A DNA stretch of 64,000 bases, taken from positions 1,233,001 through 1,297,000 of the forward strand of contig JAXHNP010000006.1 in assembly GCA_034520365.1 (NCBI GenBank), given 5' to 3'. Every line of letters starts with the position of its first letter. Within the stretch, counting starts at the first letter, position 1. Origin of the DNA: Desulfobacterales bacterium (lineage in GTDB: Bacteria; Desulfobacterota; Desulfobacteria; Desulfobacterales; Desulfosalsimonadaceae). Below, piece by piece: positions 15,329 to 25,086 of the stretch. The translations under genes and the position numbers were made by a program. Below the pieces are notes generated by a model. That model had not been told where the DNA came from and did no database searches. It was given only the letters and a program-made list of their open reading frames with translations.

Positions 15329-18300
15329 ATGCTCCTTAAGACAGACCCTGCCGCGCCTATGACGACCGAGGCCAAAACCGGCAAAACGCTCACCCATCTG
15401 CTGGTTAAGACCCTGCTTCGCACCGTGGCCGCAAACTTTAATTTCCGGCCCGGTCTGAAAAAGTATTTAAAGACCGACCAGGGGTTTTTTGACTTCACGG
15501 TGGGCATCCGAACAGAAAGCCGGTCGGTGGAGACTGCCATCCGTTTCCGGGGCGGCCGGGTGACGGTGCTTAAAGCCTTACCCGAAGACTGCGAGGTGAC
15601 CCTGATTTTCTCATCCGATGCGGCGGTCCGAAGACTTTTGGGCGCCACCCCGACAGAGCAGATTTTCATGCTCATGAAAAGCGATTTGAGAACCACAGGC
15701 AACCAGTCCTACATGAACCTGTTTTTCTTTTATCTGTCCCTGCTTTTAAACAAAAAGCAGAAAAAGCAGATGGCCCGGGAACGGGATGCCGCCCAAAAGG
15801 ATTTAAAGAAAACCGCGCCCGAGCCGAACACGGGACTAAGCGATGGGCTTAAAAACCGAAACACCTATCATATGCGGGCAGACAGCATTGATCCGGGAAT
15901 AAAATATTTAGATGATCCCTATCTCTCCGGATACGGGCTTGAAAATTTTCCGCGAATCAAGGATTTTCTGGAAATCCATTTCACCGCCACGCCCGAGGTC
16001 TGTCCGGAGCGGCCCAAGCTGGTAACCGACTGGTTCAAGACCCATGGGTTTGAAGCCGATAAACAGGGCAACCCCTGGATACCGGAGCTGCGGCAGGGCC
16101 ATGCCTTCAAATACCTGATGGAAAACCGCGCCCCGATCATCCGGAAAAACGATCTGATCGCCGGCACCACGACCACCAGGGAAATCGGCGTGGTGGTCTA
16201 TCCGGACAGCCACGGCACCATGATCTGGGGCGAACTGCTCACCGTACCCCACCGTTCCCTGAATCCCTATGATATCTCGCCGGAAACGGTGGATCTTTTG
16301 CACGGCGAGGTGTTTCCCTTCTGGATTCACCGCAATTTCAAAGAATGGGTCAGAGACCACTACGACAGTCCACTCTGCCAGGCCATTGACGAGCGGTTTG
16401 CGGTTTATTTCATCTGGAAGCAGGCCGCGTTATCCCACACCATTCCGGATTTTCCCAAAATGTTAGAGATGGGCGCCAAAGGCATCATCGAAGAAATCAG
16501 GCAGGCGCTGGCCAACGGTGCTCAGGACGAGGCGCAGACCGCCACCCGGCAGGGCATGATCCTATGTCTGGAAGGGCTTATCGCCTACGGGGAAAACCTT
16601 GCCCGGCAGGCCGAGACGGATGCGGCGGCTGAGGCTGATCCGAAGCGGAAGGCCGAGCTTACCCGTCTGGCGGATATCTGCCGACGGGTTCCGGCCCATC
16701 CGGCCCGGACCCTGGACGAGGCCATCAACGCCATGTGGATTACCTGGGTGGGCCTTCACATGGAAAACACCAATGCCGGGCTCTCCCTCGGTCGCTTGGA
16801 TCAGTGGCTCCAGCCCTTTTTCGAGGCGGACATGGCCGCATTGGAAACCGAACAGGCGCGCCGGGATTATATCCGGCATGCCATTGAAATGGTGGCCTGT
16901 TTCTACATGCGCTGCACGGACCATTTGCCCCTTACCCCGGATCTGGCCAACTGGTATTTCGGCGGCAGTTCCTCGGACCAGGCCATTACCCTGGGCGGGG
17001 TGACCCCGGACGGGGAGGACGCGGTCTGCGACATGACCTATGTTTTCCTCAAAGTAACGGAAATGCTCTCCATCCGGGACCCCAACGTCAACGCCCGGTT
17101 CCACCCCGGCATTAACAGCGATACCTACCTTAAGCGGCTCTGCGAGGTTAATCTCATCACCGCGGCCACCCCGTCCATGCATAATGATGCCGCGGTTATG
17201 GCCTCGCTCGAGGAATTCAATTATGCGCCCAAGGACCTGCGCAACTGGTCGGCCACCGGCTGCGTGGAGCCGACTTTGTCCGGCCGGCATATCGGGCACA
17301 CCAATTTTCAGATGATGAATATGGTGGCGGCCCTGGAAATGGCGCTGCACAACGGCCGCCATCCGCTGATGAACTGGAAGCTCGGCCCGGATGTCGGCCG
17401 GGTGGAAAATGATGATTTCAAGACGTTTGACCAGTTCCTTCACGCATTTTTTGATCAGTTCGGCTTCCTGATCGAGCAATCCATTGAGTATAACAACATG
17501 CTGGGTATCGCCCATCAGGCCATCCGGCCCACGCCGATGCTTTCCGCGCTGATAGGCGATTGCATTCAAAAGGGTCTTGATGTGACCCACGGCGGCGCGC
17601 GCTACAACAGCTCCGGGGCCGCCTGCATCGGGCTGGCGGATGTAACCGATTCGCTGATGGTGATTAAAAAGCTGGTGTTTGACGAAAAGCGGGTGAACTT
17701 TGCCGAACTCAAAAAAGCGGTGGATGAAAACTTCGCGAACGATCCGGCCCTGTATGCGCTGGTCACCAAAAAGGTGCCGCTCTTCGGCTCCGGCAGTGAT
17801 GAGGCAGTGGAAATGGCCGAACGCGTGACAAAATTTGCCCATGATTTTTACGGCAGGCATACCAACTACCGCGGCGGCCCATACACCGCCGGGTTCTGGT
17901 CCATGTCAAACCACGTCATCTACGGGACGCTAAGCTGCGCCCTGCCGTCCGGAAAGCTTACCGGCAAACCCTTTACCCCGGGCCTGACCCCGGAGCCGCA
18001 TGCGTCTGCCAATCTGCTTGACAACATCCGGGATGTGGCGCGCCTAAATCCGCGGCACATGAACAACAACATCGCATTTAACGTCAAGGTGGTGCCCGGG
18101 GGCGAGGATAGGCGCGAATCGATTATCGACCGGATGTTCTCCTACGTGAAGACCTATTTTGATCTGGGCGGCATGCAGATGCAGATGAATGTGGTGACCT
18201 CCGAGACCCTGAAAGATGCCATGGCGCATCCGGAAAACTACCGCAACCTCCTGGTGCGGATTTCCGGCTATAACGCCTATTTTGTGACCCTAAACAGCGA

Positions 18301-18343
18301 TCTTCAGAAGGAGCTGATCGAGCGGGCGGAATACGGTTTGTAA
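15329..18343 (+). CDS. Glycyl radical enzyme with N-terminal SCP2-like domain
   Basis: A 1004-residue, oxygen-sensitive glycyl radical enzyme. Residues 190-870 are the pyruvate-formate-lyase-like barrel, with the thiyl Cys645 in ATGCVEPTL; the Glu two residues later marks the dehydratase/lyase branch (glycerol, propanediol and choline enzymes) rather than the Cys-Cys of PFL. The radical site is Gly980 in RISGYNAYFV near the C terminus. Unusually, residues 20-150 form an extra domain whose pattern (DCEVTLIFSSDAAVRRLLG, then TGNQSYMNL) resembles SCP2 sterol-carrier domains. Standard members have about 800-850 residues. The activase gene precedes it. The lipid-binding domain and the SCP-x thiolase nearby suggest a hydrophobic substrate, which is inference. 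Confidence 0.9.
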   Translation: MLLKTDPAAPMTTEAKTGKTLTHLLVKTLLRTVAANFNFRPGLKKYLKTDQGFFDFTVGIRTESRSVETAIRFRGGRVTVLKALPEDCEVTLIFSSDAAVRRLLGATPTEQIFMLMKSDLRTTGNQSYMNLFFFYLSLLLNKKQKKQMARERDAAQKDLKKTAPEPNTGLSDGLKNRNTYHMRADSIDPGIKYLDDPYLSGYGLENFPRIKDFLEIHFTATPEVCPERPKLVTDWFKTHGFEADKQGNPWIPELRQGHAFKYLMENRAPIIRKNDLIAGTTTTREIGVVVYPDSHGTMIWGELLTVPHRSLNPYDISPETVDLLHGEVFPFWIHRNFKEWVRDHYDSPLCQAIDERFAVYFIWKQAALSHTIPDFPKMLEMGAKGIIEEIRQALANGAQDEAQTATRQGMILCLEGLIAYGENLARQAETDAAAEADPKRKAELTRLADICRRVPAHPARTLDEAINAMWITWVGLHMENTNAGLSLGRLDQWLQPFFEADMAALETEQARRDYIRHAIEMVACFYMRCTDHLPLTPDLANWYFGGSSSDQAITLGGVTPDGEDAVCDMTYVFLKVTEMLSIRDPNVNARFHPGINSDTYLKRLCEVNLITAATPSMHNDAAVMASLEEFNYAPKDLRNWSATGCVEPTLSGRHIGHTNFQMMNMVAALEMALHNGRHPLMNWKLGPDVGRVENDDFKTFDQFLHAFFDQFGFLIEQSIEYNNMLGIAHQAIRPTPMLSALIGDCIQKGLDVTHGGARYNSSGAACIGLADVTDSLMVIKKLVFDEKRVNFAELKKAVDENFANDPALYALVTKKVPLFGSGSDEAVEMAERVTKFAHDFYGRHTNYRGGPYTAGFWSMSNHVIYGTLSCALPSGKLTGKPFTPGLTPEPHASANLLDNIRDVARLNPRHMNNNIAFNVKVVPGGEDRRESIIDRMFSYVKTYFDLGGMQMQMNVVTSETLKDAMAHPENYRNLLVRISGYNAYFVTLNSDLQKELIERAEYGL

Positions 18344-18346
18344 AAG

Positions 18347-19171
18347 CTAAACGCCCGGCCCCTGGTAGTATTTCCGGATCTTGGCATCCGTGATGGCGCG
18401 CCCGATTCCGGGGAAATGCCGGTTCAGGCGGGTCAGCGCTTTCGTGATAACGCCCGGGATGATTTCAAACCGGTTTTGCTCAATACCGCGGATGACCGCG
18501 TCAGCCACCGCCTCAGCAGTCATGACGGGAATGGTATGGGTGATTTTTTCATTTTCCGGGGTTCGATCGGCATTGATGGCATCCACCATGGGAGAATCGA
18601 ATTCCGGCGGGCAGACCAGATGAATGCGAATGTTCTGCGGCTTTAGTTCCATCCGCAGGGCGGCGGTTAGGCCGACAATGGCGTGCTTTGACGCGCAGTA
18701 GGCGGTGTAGCCGAATACCCCGATCAGCCCGGCAACCGAGGCGATATTGACAATCCGGCCGCCGCCCGCGGTTTTCATATAGGGAAGCGCCGCCCGGATG
18801 CAGTGCAGGGTGCCGAAAAAGTTGATATCCATTACTCGCCGAAAGACATCCAGCGTATGGGTTTCAAAATAGCCCTCCTCCAGAATCCCGGCCGAATTGA
18901 TAAGCATATGGGGCACGCCGAAGTCGCTGGCAATCCGTTCAAAAGTCGTTTCTACCTCGTCGGCATCGGCCACATCACATGAAAAACAGGCGATCTGCTG
19001 TTGTTTTCCTGCCCTCGATCGGACCTCCGCTGCTACTGATTCAAGCTTTTCCGGACCCCTGGCGATCAGTGCAATGTGGGCGCCCCGTTCGGCCAATCTG
19101 CCGGCAAGCACCCGTCCGACCCCGGACGAGCCGCCGGTAATGATGATATGCTTTTTATTAAATATGTTCAA
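18347..19171 (-). CDS. Short-chain dehydrogenase/reductase
   Basis: A 274-residue classical SDR. The cofactor motif GGSSGVGRVLAG and acidic/basic residues after the second strand (IARGPEKLE) suggest NADP use; NSAG is the structural Asn motif, and the catalytic Ser-Tyr-Lys are in NIASVAG and GYTAYCASKH. The region after the active site (CPPEFDSPMVDAINAD) resembles 3-ketodihydrosphingosine-reductase-like SDRs, so a long-chain keto or hydroxy substrate is possible. A longer frame begins at 19240, but a TTG at 19171 preceded by AAGAGG and 1 base after the upstream stop indicates coupled translation. It converges with the glycyl radical enzyme gene, only 3 bases apart. Confidence 0.85.
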   Translation of the reverse strand: MNIFNKKHIIITGGSSGVGRVLAGRLAERGAHIALIARGPEKLESVAAEVRSRAGKQQQIACFSCDVADADEVETTFERIASDFGVPHMLINSAGILEEGYFETHTLDVFRRVMDINFFGTLHCIRAALPYMKTAGGGRIVNIASVAGLIGVFGYTAYCASKHAIVGLTAALRMELKPQNIRIHLVCPPEFDSPMVDAINADRTPENEKITHTIPVMTAEAVADAVIRGIEQNRFEIIPGVITKALTRLNRHFPGIGRAITDAKIRKYYQGPGV

Positions 19172-19172
19172 A

Positions 19173-20630
19173 TCAATCCTCTTGTTCTTCGATACCGCAG
19201 AGATTTTTGGCCGCCTTCTGCTTTTCCGGCATGTTGGCAAGCCGCGAAATCATGATGCGCTGGGCCTGCGGGGACCCCGCCCCGTGCATGGATTCGGTCA
19301 GATACCCGACGGCGGCCGCGCCCAGGGTCAGGTTTTCAATCAGCCGAAGGATGCGCATGCGGTTTTCAGCCGGGGTATCGCTTCGGCCGGCAAAATATTT
19401 TTTGAGCCATCTGCCGGTTTCCGGGGCTTTCAGATCGCTTTCAGACGGCATGGTCACCATCAGCCCGCCGGCCACATCCTGGGCGATGCGGGAGATTTCA
19501 TAGGGAAAGCGGGTCACGTTCTGCTTGTGCACATTGGCAAGCAGGGTGTTGACGGCGTATGTGCCGCTGGGTTCCTGATGCCCTTCGGATGCGCAGGCGA
19601 GACAGCCGCAGTAAAGGGTTTCATTGAGGTGGTTCATCTCAATCACCTTGTCTTTTATATGCGAGGCACCGGCCACATTGTTATACTCAGCCGCGGTCTG
19701 GGCCGCACCGATTAAAACATCCCCCACGCCCACCTTGCAGGCATAGCTCTGCCGGTGGTAGGCCGCGAATTTTTCAACGAGTCTGCCGGCGAATTCATAT
19801 TCCCCGCACATGAATACCCGCTCCCATGGAACAAACACGTTGTCAAACACCACCAGGGCCTCATGGCCGCCGAATAAAACGTTGCCGCGGTCCATCAGGC
19901 CGTCCTCAAGCTTTCGGGTATCGCAGGACTGCCGGCCCATAATGTAGATAATCCCGTCGGCATCCGAGGGCAGGGCGAATGACACCGCGTAGTCCTTATC
20001 CGCCTCGCGCATGGCGAGGGTGGGCATCACGATGATTTCGTGGGAGTTGACCGCGCCGGTCTGGTGCGCCTTGGCGCCGCGGACGATGATGCCGTCTTCC
20101 CGCGTCTCCGCCACATGGAGGTAGAGATCAGGGTCTGCCTGCTTGTGCGGCGGAAGCCCCCGGTCCCCCTTTGGGTCGGTCATGGCGCCGTCGCAGGTCA
20201 AATCGTTTTCCTGGACGTATTCAAGGTATTTGAGAAACCGGGGGGAATATTGGGTGCCGTGTGCCTGATCCGTATCATAGGTGACAATGGATAGGGCATT
20301 CAAGGAATCCATGCCCACGCAGCGCTGAAAACAGCAACCGGTTTCCCGCCCCAGAAGGCGGCCCATTTTACTTTTTTTGATCAGATCCGTGACATTCTGA
20401 TGAATATGGGTGAACCGGTTAATTTTCCGGCCGGTCAGATGCGAAGTCGCTGTCATGATGTCTTCATGCTCGGGGCGGTGGGCCAGCTCATAGGTTTTGG
20501 CAACCGCTGCCATGGACGGCCGGATGATGGGATGATCCACGGAATTCTCAATCCGTTTGCCGAACATGTAGACCACAAGGTTTAACTCCCGCAAACTGTC
20601 TTCATATTGTTGGGCGGTTTTAAGGGCCAT
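19173..20630 (-). CDS. 4-hydroxybutyryl-CoA dehydratase-like flavoprotein (AbfD/HpaB family)
   Basis: A 485-residue member of the HpaB flavoprotein fold. It has the cluster ligands that separate 4-hydroxybutyryl-CoA dehydratases from the monooxygenases: C100 and C104 in GCCFQRC, and H292 and C298 in YHRQSYACKVG. In the enzyme as known from Clostridium, the ligands are C99, C103, H292 and C299, so the His-Cys spacing here seems one residue shorter. The reaction would be a radical dehydration of a 4-hydroxyacyl-CoA and/or isomerisation of the product. The gene is between the RND pump and an SDR, with no 4-hydroxybutyrate cycle genes, so the substrate may differ. Confidence 0.85.
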   Translation of the reverse strand: MALKTAQQYEDSLRELNLVVYMFGKRIENSVDHPIIRPSMAAVAKTYELAHRPEHEDIMTATSHLTGRKINRFTHIHQNVTDLIKKSKMGRLLGRETGCCFQRCVGMDSLNALSIVTYDTDQAHGTQYSPRFLKYLEYVQENDLTCDGAMTDPKGDRGLPPHKQADPDLYLHVAETREDGIIVRGAKAHQTGAVNSHEIIVMPTLAMREADKDYAVSFALPSDADGIIYIMGRQSCDTRKLEDGLMDRGNVLFGGHEALVVFDNVFVPWERVFMCGEYEFAGRLVEKFAAYHRQSYACKVGVGDVLIGAAQTAAEYNNVAGASHIKDKVIEMNHLNETLYCGCLACASEGHQEPSGTYAVNTLLANVHKQNVTRFPYEISRIAQDVAGGLMVTMPSESDLKAPETGRWLKKYFAGRSDTPAENRMRILRLIENLTLGAAAVGYLTESMHGAGSPQAQRIMISRLANMPEKQKAAKNLCGIEEQED

Positions 20631-20658
20631 GTGTCGCCTCCGTAATTATTAAGAATGG

Positions 20659-23600
20659 TTACCCCCCATTTTTTTGATCCGGATTTTGGTGGATTTCATG
20701 CGCAGCCATCCTTGATGATGTGGGATATTTGATCCGAAAAAAGAGGGAATAGAGGACCGGCACCACAAAAAGGGTCAGCACGGTGGCAAAGGCGAGACCG
20801 AACATGATGGTCACCGCCATGGACGAGAACAGGGGGTCTGTGACTAGGGGCGCCATGCCGCAGATGGTGGTAAGGGAGGTCATGGACACGGGCCGCATCC
20901 GGTTAACGGCGGAATCCTGAATCGCAGTGCCCGGATCTTTGCCGCTTCGGATTTCAACATCAATTTCATTAATCAGCACCACGGCGTTTTTGATCAGCAT
21001 GCCGATCAATGCATAAGTTCCCAAAATGGCGAGAAATGAAAAATTCTCCCCCATCAGGAGCAGGCCGGCGGATATGCCGATCATGGCCAGCGGAATGATC
21101 AGGATAATGATAAGCGGCTGGCGAAGGGCGTTAAACAGCGCCACCAGGATAAAGAGCATGACGATTAATATCACCGGGAGGTATTTCTGTGTCGCGGCCC
21201 GGGATTCCTGGGAATCTTCATAGATGCCCTCCCATTCCAGCTTATAGCCGTTCGGCAGATCCATGGCCTCGATTTGCGGCCGAACCCGCTGGAGCAGGGT
21301 GTCCGCGGTCACCCCGAGAACCGGCTCGCACTGGGCCCGGATCACATGGCGCCGGTTATAGCGCCGGATAATCGGGTCCTCCCACTGGTTATCGTACCGG
21401 GAAAGGGCCTGCCGCAGGGGAACGGCGGATTCTCCGTCGCCCCAGACCGGAAGCGTGTCCATGTTTTCTATGTCCTGGTGATTATATCGGATCCGCACCG
21501 GAATCAATTCCTCATTTTCGCGGTACATCTCAACGGTCATCCCGTCGGTGGCGCTCTGAAGGGCATATCCCATGTGCCGGCGCTCCACGCCGGCAAGACG
21601 GCCTTTCTGCTGGGAATAGGCCATGCTGGCGATCATGACCCGCTCCCGCCAGTCGTCGCAGACGTTTCTGGCCAGCGGATCATTTCGCATCACAGTTTTG
21701 GCCTTTTCCGCAAGGACCCGCAGCTTTTGCGGGTCCGGGCCGCTGATGCGGGCCTCGACATCATAGTCGGCATTCGGGCCGTTAATGTATTTCCAAAGAT
21801 GGGGGGTACCCTTGGGCAGATGTTCGGGGAACCATTCCGATAAGTGGCGGATCAACCGGTCAATGGTACGGTAATCATGGACATTGACGATGATCTGGCC
21901 GAATGAGGCGTTTCGCGGCTCCGGGGTGATTGAAACGGCAAAGCGGGGCGGCCCCTGCCCGACACAGGTGGCGTAGCTGCGCACCTCCGGCAGGGTTTCC
22001 AGATGGGCCTCCACCTTTTTAAGATCTTCGGACACCGCCTGCTGGCGAACGCCCTCGGGCCGGCGGTAGTCAATGAAAAACTGCCGCATATCCGAGTCGG
22101 CAAAAAAAATCTTGGGAATATGGCCGAATCCGATATTGCCCAGAATAAACAGAAAAAGCACAAACGCCAGGGTCATGACCCGGTGGCGGAGCGTCCACAT
22201 GAGAATGCGGCGGTAAATGCGATACGGCCGGGTTGAATGCGGCTCTGTGGCAGCCGCCTTTTTGGAGAGCTTCAAAAATCCGTAGCTGAAAACCGGGGTC
22301 TGGGTCATGGAAAAAAACCAGCTGAAGAGAAGCGCAATGGTCACTACCTGAAACAGACTGGCGCAGAATTCCCCGACATTGCTGGGGGCGAGATAAATCG
22401 GGGCAAAAGCCAGGCAGGCGATCACCGTGGCGCCGAGCAGGGGCCAGGCCGTGCGTTTGGCGGGTCCGGAGGCCGCCTTGTCCCGGGGCAGGCCGCGCTG
22501 GAGATCCACCAGGGAGCCTTCGGTCACCACAATGGCATTGTCCACAATAATCCCCATTACCAGGATCATGGCGGCAATGGAGATCCGCTGCAGGTTAATA
22601 CCCCAGACCATCATGACAATCAGCGTGCCCATGATGGAAAAGACCAGGTTGCCGGCAATGATCATGCCGCTTCGAAGCCCCATGGCCACAAGCAGTACCA
22701 GAATCACCACGCCCACCGAGGCGAGCAGGTTGGTCATGAACTTTTTGATGGAATCCTTGACAAACTTGGACTCATAGTAGACCCCGTCAATGGAAAGACC
22801 GGCGGGCAGATCCTGCATTAGTTGATCGATGCGCCTTCCGACCGCCTCGCCCATCTCCACCACATTGGCGCCGGCTGCCGCGGAAATGGTGATGCCTATG
22901 GCCGGGACGCCATTAAACCGCATGATCGGCTCGGGCGGCTGGACATAGCCCCGGCTGATTGCCGCCAGGTCTTTTAACCGGAACTGCTCTTCACCGTAAC
23001 CCTGGATGACCAGTTCGCCGATATCTTTTTCCGAAGCGAAGGTGTCAGATGCGGAGTCGATCCGGATGCGGTAGTCGCCGGAAATGATCTCGCCCTGGCT
23101 GATGATCTCATTTTGGCTCTTTAAAAGCTCGACAATCCGGCCGGGCGGGATACTCATTTCAGCGCTTTTGGCGCGGTCAATGTTCACTGTGATGCACTCG
23201 GTTTGGATGCCATAGAGCTGAATCCGCTTGACGTCTTCGACAAGGGAAACCTCGCGTTTTATATAGTCCGCATATTTCTCAAGCTGGGCGTTGGAAAACC
23301 CGTCGCCGGTCAGTGCCAGAAAAATACCGTAGACGTCGCTGTAGTCGTCATGCACCACAGACGGGCCGGCACCGGCGGGAAGCTCTGGCTGGGCGAGCTG
23401 CACTTTTCTGCGCAGAATATCCCATAGTTGCTGGATGACACCGGATTTATTGTATTCGTAAAGATCCACGTAGACCATGGAGACGCCGGCCCGGGAGGTC
23501 GAGCGGATGGTCTTTACCTCATCTGCGGCCTGCACATACTCTTCGATGACCCGGGTGACCTGCTGATCGACTTCACCGGGGGAGGCGCCGGGATAAGGCG

Positions 23601-23745
23601 TTATGACCAGGGCGGTTTTGATGGTAAATACCGGATCCGCGAGTTTTCCCATGTTAAAGTAGGCAAACAGGCCGCCTGCAAAAATCAGAAACAGGGCGAA
23701 CAGGGTGACCGTTCGATTGCGGAGGGCATAGTCGGGCAGGTTCAT
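20659..23745 (-). CDS. RND efflux transporter, inner membrane pump subunit
   Basis: A 1028-residue AcrB/HAE1-type resistance-nodulation-division permease: an N-terminal membrane segment, two large periplasmic loops (about residues 40-330 and 550-860) and two blocks of six transmembrane helices. TM4 carries a charged pair suited to proton relay in the GIIVDNAIVVTE region. It would export hydrophobic compounds with energy from the proton gradient. The adaptor gene lies 18 bases upstream. No outer membrane TolC-like gene is in the window. The downstream gene is the dehydratase-like flavoprotein, so the pump may handle the pathway substrate or toxic intermediates. Confidence 0.9.
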   Translation of the reverse strand: MNLPDYALRNRTVTLFALFLIFAGGLFAYFNMGKLADPVFTIKTALVITPYPGASPGEVDQQVTRVIEEYVQAADEVKTIRSTSRAGVSMVYVDLYEYNKSGVIQQLWDILRRKVQLAQPELPAGAGPSVVHDDYSDVYGIFLALTGDGFSNAQLEKYADYIKREVSLVEDVKRIQLYGIQTECITVNIDRAKSAEMSIPPGRIVELLKSQNEIISQGEIISGDYRIRIDSASDTFASEKDIGELVIQGYGEEQFRLKDLAAISRGYVQPPEPIMRFNGVPAIGITISAAAGANVVEMGEAVGRRIDQLMQDLPAGLSIDGVYYESKFVKDSIKKFMTNLLASVGVVILVLLVAMGLRSGMIIAGNLVFSIMGTLIVMMVWGINLQRISIAAMILVMGIIVDNAIVVTEGSLVDLQRGLPRDKAASGPAKRTAWPLLGATVIACLAFAPIYLAPSNVGEFCASLFQVVTIALLFSWFFSMTQTPVFSYGFLKLSKKAAATEPHSTRPYRIYRRILMWTLRHRVMTLAFVLFLFILGNIGFGHIPKIFFADSDMRQFFIDYRRPEGVRQQAVSEDLKKVEAHLETLPEVRSYATCVGQGPPRFAVSITPEPRNASFGQIIVNVHDYRTIDRLIRHLSEWFPEHLPKGTPHLWKYINGPNADYDVEARISGPDPQKLRVLAEKAKTVMRNDPLARNVCDDWRERVMIASMAYSQQKGRLAGVERRHMGYALQSATDGMTVEMYRENEELIPVRIRYNHQDIENMDTLPVWGDGESAVPLRQALSRYDNQWEDPIIRRYNRRHVIRAQCEPVLGVTADTLLQRVRPQIEAMDLPNGYKLEWEGIYEDSQESRAATQKYLPVILIVMLFILVALFNALRQPLIIILIIPLAMIGISAGLLLMGENFSFLAILGTYALIGMLIKNAVVLINEIDVEIRSGKDPGTAIQDSAVNRMRPVSMTSLTTICGMAPLVTDPLFSSMAVTIMFGLAFATVLTLFVVPVLYSLFFRIKYPTSSRMAAHEIHQNPDQKNGG

Positions 23746-23763
23746 TTAAGCTTTACTTTCCCC

Positions 23764-24921
23764 TTATAACTCATTGCCGATATTGGTTTCACTGGGCGGT
23801 TCCATCACGCGGACCTTTTGATCCGCGGTCAACGTATGGGCACCGGCGCCGGCAATCAGCCGGCCGGCGGTCAGGTGCCCGGATATTTCGATAAAGCCGT
23901 TTTGGCGGGCCGACCCCACGGTCACCGGCTGTCGTTTCAGTGTTCCGGCTTCCGGGTCGACGATCCAGACAAAGGACTGCCGGTCACTGCCGTTTACTAT
24001 GGCGGACATGGGCACTCTGAATTTCGGTTTTCCATTTTTTTCTTTGATGGTGATGGCGACCTCCGCTGCCATGCCCGGGCGGATCGGCATGGGCTCATCG
24101 CTGTCAATTACCAGGGTCAGGGGATAGGTGCGGTTTGACGGATTCGGCTGTTTGCCGATTTCCTTGAATTCTGCCGGGTAGACGTTATCCGGCAGGGCGG
24201 TAAACCGGCAGGCATAGGACTCGAACCGTTCGACCGCCGGAAGGAGGTCTTCGGGTACGGCGATTTTAATTTCCATGGCGGACAGATCAAGCATGGAGAC
24301 AATTGGCTGGCCGGCTTGCACCATTTCATTGTTCTCCGCGTATTGGTGATGAATATAGCCGGAAAACGGGGCGTACAGCGTGGTGTCTTGAAGCGCGTTT
24401 TTCGCATCTTCAAGGCCTTTGCTGTCCGCATTGACCTGGGCTTCGGCGCTTTCAAATGCGGCTTTCACCCGGTCGAAGTCCGCCCTGGCCGCGGCATTGT
24501 CGGCAACCAGCTGCCGGTACCGGTCATACTGGAGCCTGGCTTCGGCATAATTGGCTCTTGAGGCTGCAAGCCGGGCTTCCATGCTATCGATGCGGATTTC
24601 AAAATCACGGGGATCAATGCGGGCAATGACATCTCCCTTCTGGATGCGGCGTCCGGTTTCTGCATTCAGGGCGATTAATGGGCCGCCCACCCGAAAGGAG
24701 ACTTTGGTGTGCTGAAGTGCCTGGGCCGTGCCTGGAAATTTCCGGAGCCGGCGGTTTTCATTCTGTTTGAGTTCATAGACCTTGACCGGCCGCACCTGCT
24801 CGACAATCGCCTTATCGGCATCCGCCTCCTGCGTATCTGCTTGGCAGGCGATGAACACCATCGGAAGCATCAGCAAAAGCACCGCTGCCAAAAGCCGCTG
24901 TCCGCCGGGGTGATATTTCAT
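23764..24921 (-). CDS. RND efflux periplasmic adaptor lipoprotein
   Basis: A 385-residue membrane-fusion (HlyD/AcrA-type) adaptor. The N terminus has a hydrophobic segment ending in the lipobox-like VFIAC, so it is probably a lipoprotein anchored in the inner membrane. The order is a biotinyl-lipoyl half (VSFRVGGPLI), a coiled-coil hairpin (about residues 100-170, EARLAASRANYAEAR), the second lipoyl half (TTLYAPFSGYIHH) and beta-barrel domains. Upstream ATGs at 24954 and 24945 exist, but the one at 24921 is preceded by GGAAAGGAAG and begins right before the signal sequence. It is co-transcribed with the pump. Confidence 0.88.
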   Translation of the reverse strand: MKYHPGGQRLLAAVLLLMLPMVFIACQADTQEADADKAIVEQVRPVKVYELKQNENRRLRKFPGTAQALQHTKVSFRVGGPLIALNAETGRRIQKGDVIARIDPRDFEIRIDSMEARLAASRANYAEARLQYDRYRQLVADNAAARADFDRVKAAFESAEAQVNADSKGLEDAKNALQDTTLYAPFSGYIHHQYAENNEMVQAGQPIVSMLDLSAMEIKIAVPEDLLPAVERFESYACRFTALPDNVYPAEFKEIGKQPNPSNRTYPLTLVIDSDEPMPIRPGMAAEVAITIKEKNGKPKFRVPMSAIVNGSDRQSFVWIVDPEAGTLKRQPVTVGSARQNGFIEISGHLTAGRLIAGAGAHTLTADQKVRVMEPPSETNIGNEL

Positions 24922-25086
24922 GGCGTGTCTTCCTTTCCTATGCATTTTTGCCATTGGGGTCTCAGCCCTGTCATTTTTCCATGCCCCAATATACCTGAGG
25001 GTTTAAATTGCTCAATAGTAAAATTTGCCGGGTAATGTCATTTGCTTAAGATTAAAGATTCATCGCAGATTCAAAAAAACGGCCCG

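Noticed and set aside
16562-17860. A 432-codon minus-strand frame
   Set aside because: It is the shadow of the glycyl radical enzyme gene; its composition (many His, Gly, Val) is typical of antisense of GC-rich codons.
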